A stretch of DNA of 7,087 bases from Halobacteriales archaeon. Lineage in GTDB: Archaea > Halobacteriota > Halobacteria > Halobacteriales > SKSH01. The notes beneath the pieces were generated by a model. The model worked only from the letters and a program-made list of their open reading frames with translations, was not told the DNA's origin and made no database searches. A program made the position numbers and the translations under genes. Below are positions 5,445 through 7,087 of this stretch, in pieces. The stretch's first letter is position 1. Every line of letters starts with the position of its first letter. The stretch covers positions 1 through 7,087 of the forward strand of contig SKSH01000125.1 of the NCBI GenBank assembly GCA_007118075.1. The letters are read 5' to 3'.

Positions 5445-6419
5445 ATGGGCTACACGGTCGTGTTTACCGACCACACACCTGCGGAATTTGACATCGAACG
5501 ATCCGTCCTCGACGACATCGACGCCGAGATCATCGATGGGGAAGATCCCGATGTCGACCTCACCGCTGCCGTGGCCGAGGCAGATGCACTCATCTCGAGC
5601 CATTTTCGCGCCAGTGAGGAGGTCATCGCAACGATGGATGCCTGCCAGGTCATCTCGAGAACTGGCATCGGGGTCGATTACATCGACCTCGAGGCGGCGA
5701 CAAACGCCGGTATCACCGTCACAAACGTCCCGGATTACTGTATCGACGAGGTCTCCAACCACGCCTTGTCGATGCTGCTTGCGCTCCAACGCTACCTCCT
5801 CCCGTACCATGAACTGGTCATGGATGGGGAATGGACCAAGGACCGCTTCCCCGTGAAACGGCTACAGCATCAGACCCTCGGACTCGTTGCATTCGGCTCG
5901 ATTGCCCAGTCGGTCAATCAGAAGGTACAGTCACTTGGGATGACGGTCCTCGCCTACGATCCATACTGCCCCGATGAGGTCATCGAGGAGGCAGGTGCAA
6001 TCCCGGTCGATATTGATACCTTGCTGCATCGATCCGACGTCGTCTCAGTCCACGCCCCACTGACTGAGGAGACCGAGGGCCTACTCGATGCCGAGCGACT
6101 CCGAGCGATGAAAGCTGGCTCGTTCATCATCAACACCGCCAGAGGCGGTCTGATCGAGCAAGATGCCCTTGTCGAGGTGCTCGACGAGGGCCATCTCGCC
6201 GGAGCCGGTCTCGATGTCTTCGAGGATGAACCGCTCGCGAAAGACCATCCGCTCAGGGAACAAGCGAACACGATCTTGACGCCACACATGGGCTACTATT
6301 CTATCGACAGCATCCAGGAGCTCCGCCGCCGGTCGGCGGAGAATGTCAGGACCGTCCTCCTCGGGGACGTACCCGAACACGTCGTCAATCCAGACGTCTA
6401 CACCATTCCACAGAACTGA
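5445..6419 (+). CDS. D-2-hydroxyacid dehydrogenase, CtBP-like (NAD(P)-dependent)
   Basis: A 324-residue cytosolic oxidoreductase, full length for the D-isomer-specific 2-hydroxyacid dehydrogenases. These reversibly reduce 2-oxo acids to D-2-hydroxy acids. The N-terminal catalytic domain shows SRTGIGVDYIDLEAA (71-85), with the conserved Gly-x-Gly of the substrate loop. The Rossmann domain begins LGLVAFGSIAQSV (145-157), ends its second strand at YDP (171-173), and carries the catalytic set Arg233 (NTARGGLI), Glu262 (DVFEDEP) and His281 (LTPHMGYYS). The residues after His281 and the overall feel are those of the 'C-terminal binding protein'-like subgroup rather than serine-pathway SerA, which has extra C-terminal domains absent here. 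The nucleotide motif is odd: AxGxxA instead of GxGxxG (Ala149, Ala154). Cofactor preference is not safely readable. It is transcribed away from RidA and towards the M20 gene, with 13 bp between the two stops. The true substrate is unknown. Confidence 0.9.
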   Translation: MGYTVVFTDHTPAEFDIERSVLDDIDAEIIDGEDPDVDLTAAVAEADALISSHFRASEEVIATMDACQVISRTGIGVDYIDLEAATNAGITVTNVPDYCIDEVSNHALSMLLALQRYLLPYHELVMDGEWTKDRFPVKRLQHQTLGLVAFGSIAQSVNQKVQSLGMTVLAYDPYCPDEVIEEAGAIPVDIDTLLHRSDVVSVHAPLTEETEGLLDAERLRAMKAGSFIINTARGGLIEQDALVEVLDEGHLAGAGLDVFEDEPLAKDHPLREQANTILTPHMGYYSIDSIQELRRRSAENVRTVLLGDVPEHVVNPDVYTIPQN

Positions 6420-6432
6420 TCTCGAGCAGAAC

Positions 6433-7087
6433 TCAGTCGGATAGGTACTCAGTCGCCATGGTAGCGAGGACCTCAGCCGTTTGCTCGACCGTGGACCATC
6501 GCACGGTCTCGTTGACGGTGTGTGCCCCGTGGTCGGTGTCGGCACTCGCGGGACCGAAGAGCACCGCCGGGATGCCTGCATCGTTGAAAAAGCGCGTGTC
6601 CGCACCACCGGTGTAGCCACGAACGCTATCATCGAGGCTATGTGAATCGAGTGCCGAACACAACGAGGTGATGACCGGATCGCCCGGTTCGACGGCGCCG
6701 GGGATGAGTTGGAACGAGATCCGGTCGAACGTCGGTGGATGTTCACGAAGCCATGGATCTTCTGCCACCATCGCCTCGAGTCGCTCGCGGAACTGCGCAG
6801 ATACCTCATCCTTCGTCTCGGTGGGGGCGACCCCAATGCGCAGATCAGCCCGGAGGTAATCGGGTACCACACTCTCGGTTTCCGGCATGGAACGGACGTT
6901 TGCCACGTTCATCGGCCACGGGTTGTCGAGATGGTCGTAATACGGATGGGTGACCGTCTCAGCCCGTTCTCGTTCGAGGTCGCAGAATGCTTGATAGATC
7001 CGGCAAAAGTGTGGCAAGACAGATTCCCCCTCCCAGGTCCGACCGGGATGAGCTCGCTTGCCGAACAACTCGAGTCGGTGACGGACA
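6433..7087 (-). CDS. M20-family metallopeptidase/deacylase (ArgE/DapE-like), C-terminal part; 5' end outside window
   Basis: The frame is open to the right edge and ends at a TGA (6433-6435), so 217 residues are visible, about half of a normal 400-residue protein. They begin within the dimerisation (lid) domain: FGKRAHPGRTWEG (8-20) carries the conserved lid His13 that helps stabilise the transition state. The NPWPMNVANVRSM and VPDYLRADLRIGVAP segments follow. The returning catalytic domain has GGADTRFF (160-167), GIPAVLFGPAS and HGAHTVNE (186-193), whose His189 is the expected late zinc ligand. The first two metal-site blocks lie outside the window. The family hydrolyses amide bonds of N-acyl amino acids or small peptides (acetylornithine, succinyl-diaminopimelate and many others). 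The exact substrate cannot be assigned. A TTG at 7066-7068 is not the start, because the conserved domain continues upstream of it. Confidence 0.9.
   Translation of the reverse strand, partial: VRHRLELFGKRAHPGRTWEGESVLPHFCRIYQAFCDLERERAETVTHPYYDHLDNPWPMNVANVRSMPETESVVPDYLRADLRIGVAPTETKDEVSAQFRERLEAMVAEDPWLREHPPTFDRISFQLIPGAVEPGDPVITSLCSALDSHSLDDSVRGYTGGADTRFFNDAGIPAVLFGPASADTDHGAHTVNETVRWSTVEQTAEVLATMATEYLSD

Noticed and set aside
6081..6872. 263-codon minus-strand frame across the dehydrogenase/M20 junction
   Set aside because: It crosses two well-supported genes in wrong frames. Its sequence is low-complexity Ser/Arg-rich and shows no motif.
7066..7068. TTG as the true start of the M20 gene
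   Set aside because: The conserved lid domain is already under way there. The frame remains open to the window edge with sensible residues, and the catalytic first half must lie beyond 7087.

Overview
The window reads as chromosomal DNA of a haloarchaeon (class Halobacteria); I cannot name the genus. The grounds are very acidic proteins, one of them with no Lys or Arg for 150 residues, and a histidine kinase tail and an HflX protein of haloarchaeal type. A lipoprotein also ends in what looks like a PGF-CTERM sorting signal. Coding DNA is GC-rich with C/G-ending codons. Several genes start at or just downstream of the TSS predicted from a TATA-like box, without a Shine-Dalgarno. I found CTAG only twice, in keeping with its known rarity in haloarchaea.

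Left part (1-4507), all on the plus strand: the 3' end of a sensor histidine kinase; a complete CCoAOMT-type O-methyltransferase; a Met-rich, extremely acidic surface lipoprotein that also carries a C-terminal PGF-type anchor; an integral-membrane methyltransferase of the ICMT/PEMT superfamily; and the ribosome-associated GTPase HflX. Each complete gene has its own TATA-like element, and hairpins separate several of them. They look like adjacent single-gene units, not an operon.

Middle (4508-4926): a 419-bp gene-free stretch. From about 4680 the GC content falls to about 26% (hand count 62/240 for 4681-4920), against about 60% in neighbouring genes. It holds one good TTTATA promoter-like box, flanked by a 7-bp inverted repeat, with no convincing gene behind it. 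It also holds the T-tract terminator of the minus-strand gene to its right.

Right part (4927-7087): a RidA-family imine deaminase (minus), a divergently transcribed CtBP-like D-2-hydroxyacid dehydrogenase (plus), and the C-terminal part of an ArgE/DapE-type M20 deacylase (minus, running off the right edge). RidA and the dehydrogenase share a 134-bp intergenic region with an interrupted palindrome. The dehydrogenase and the deacylase converge with only 13 bp between stops. Together they suggest a small amino-acid or N-acyl-amino-acid degradation locus (deacylation, then imine/2-oxo acid, then 2-hydroxy acid), but the pathway is inference.

I see no CRISPR array, transposase, tRNA or rRNA, and no defence system. 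The points most worth following are the AT-rich island, the potential pseudoknot between the membrane methyltransferase and hflX, the doubly anchored lipoprotein, and the RidA/dehydrogenase/M20 locus.
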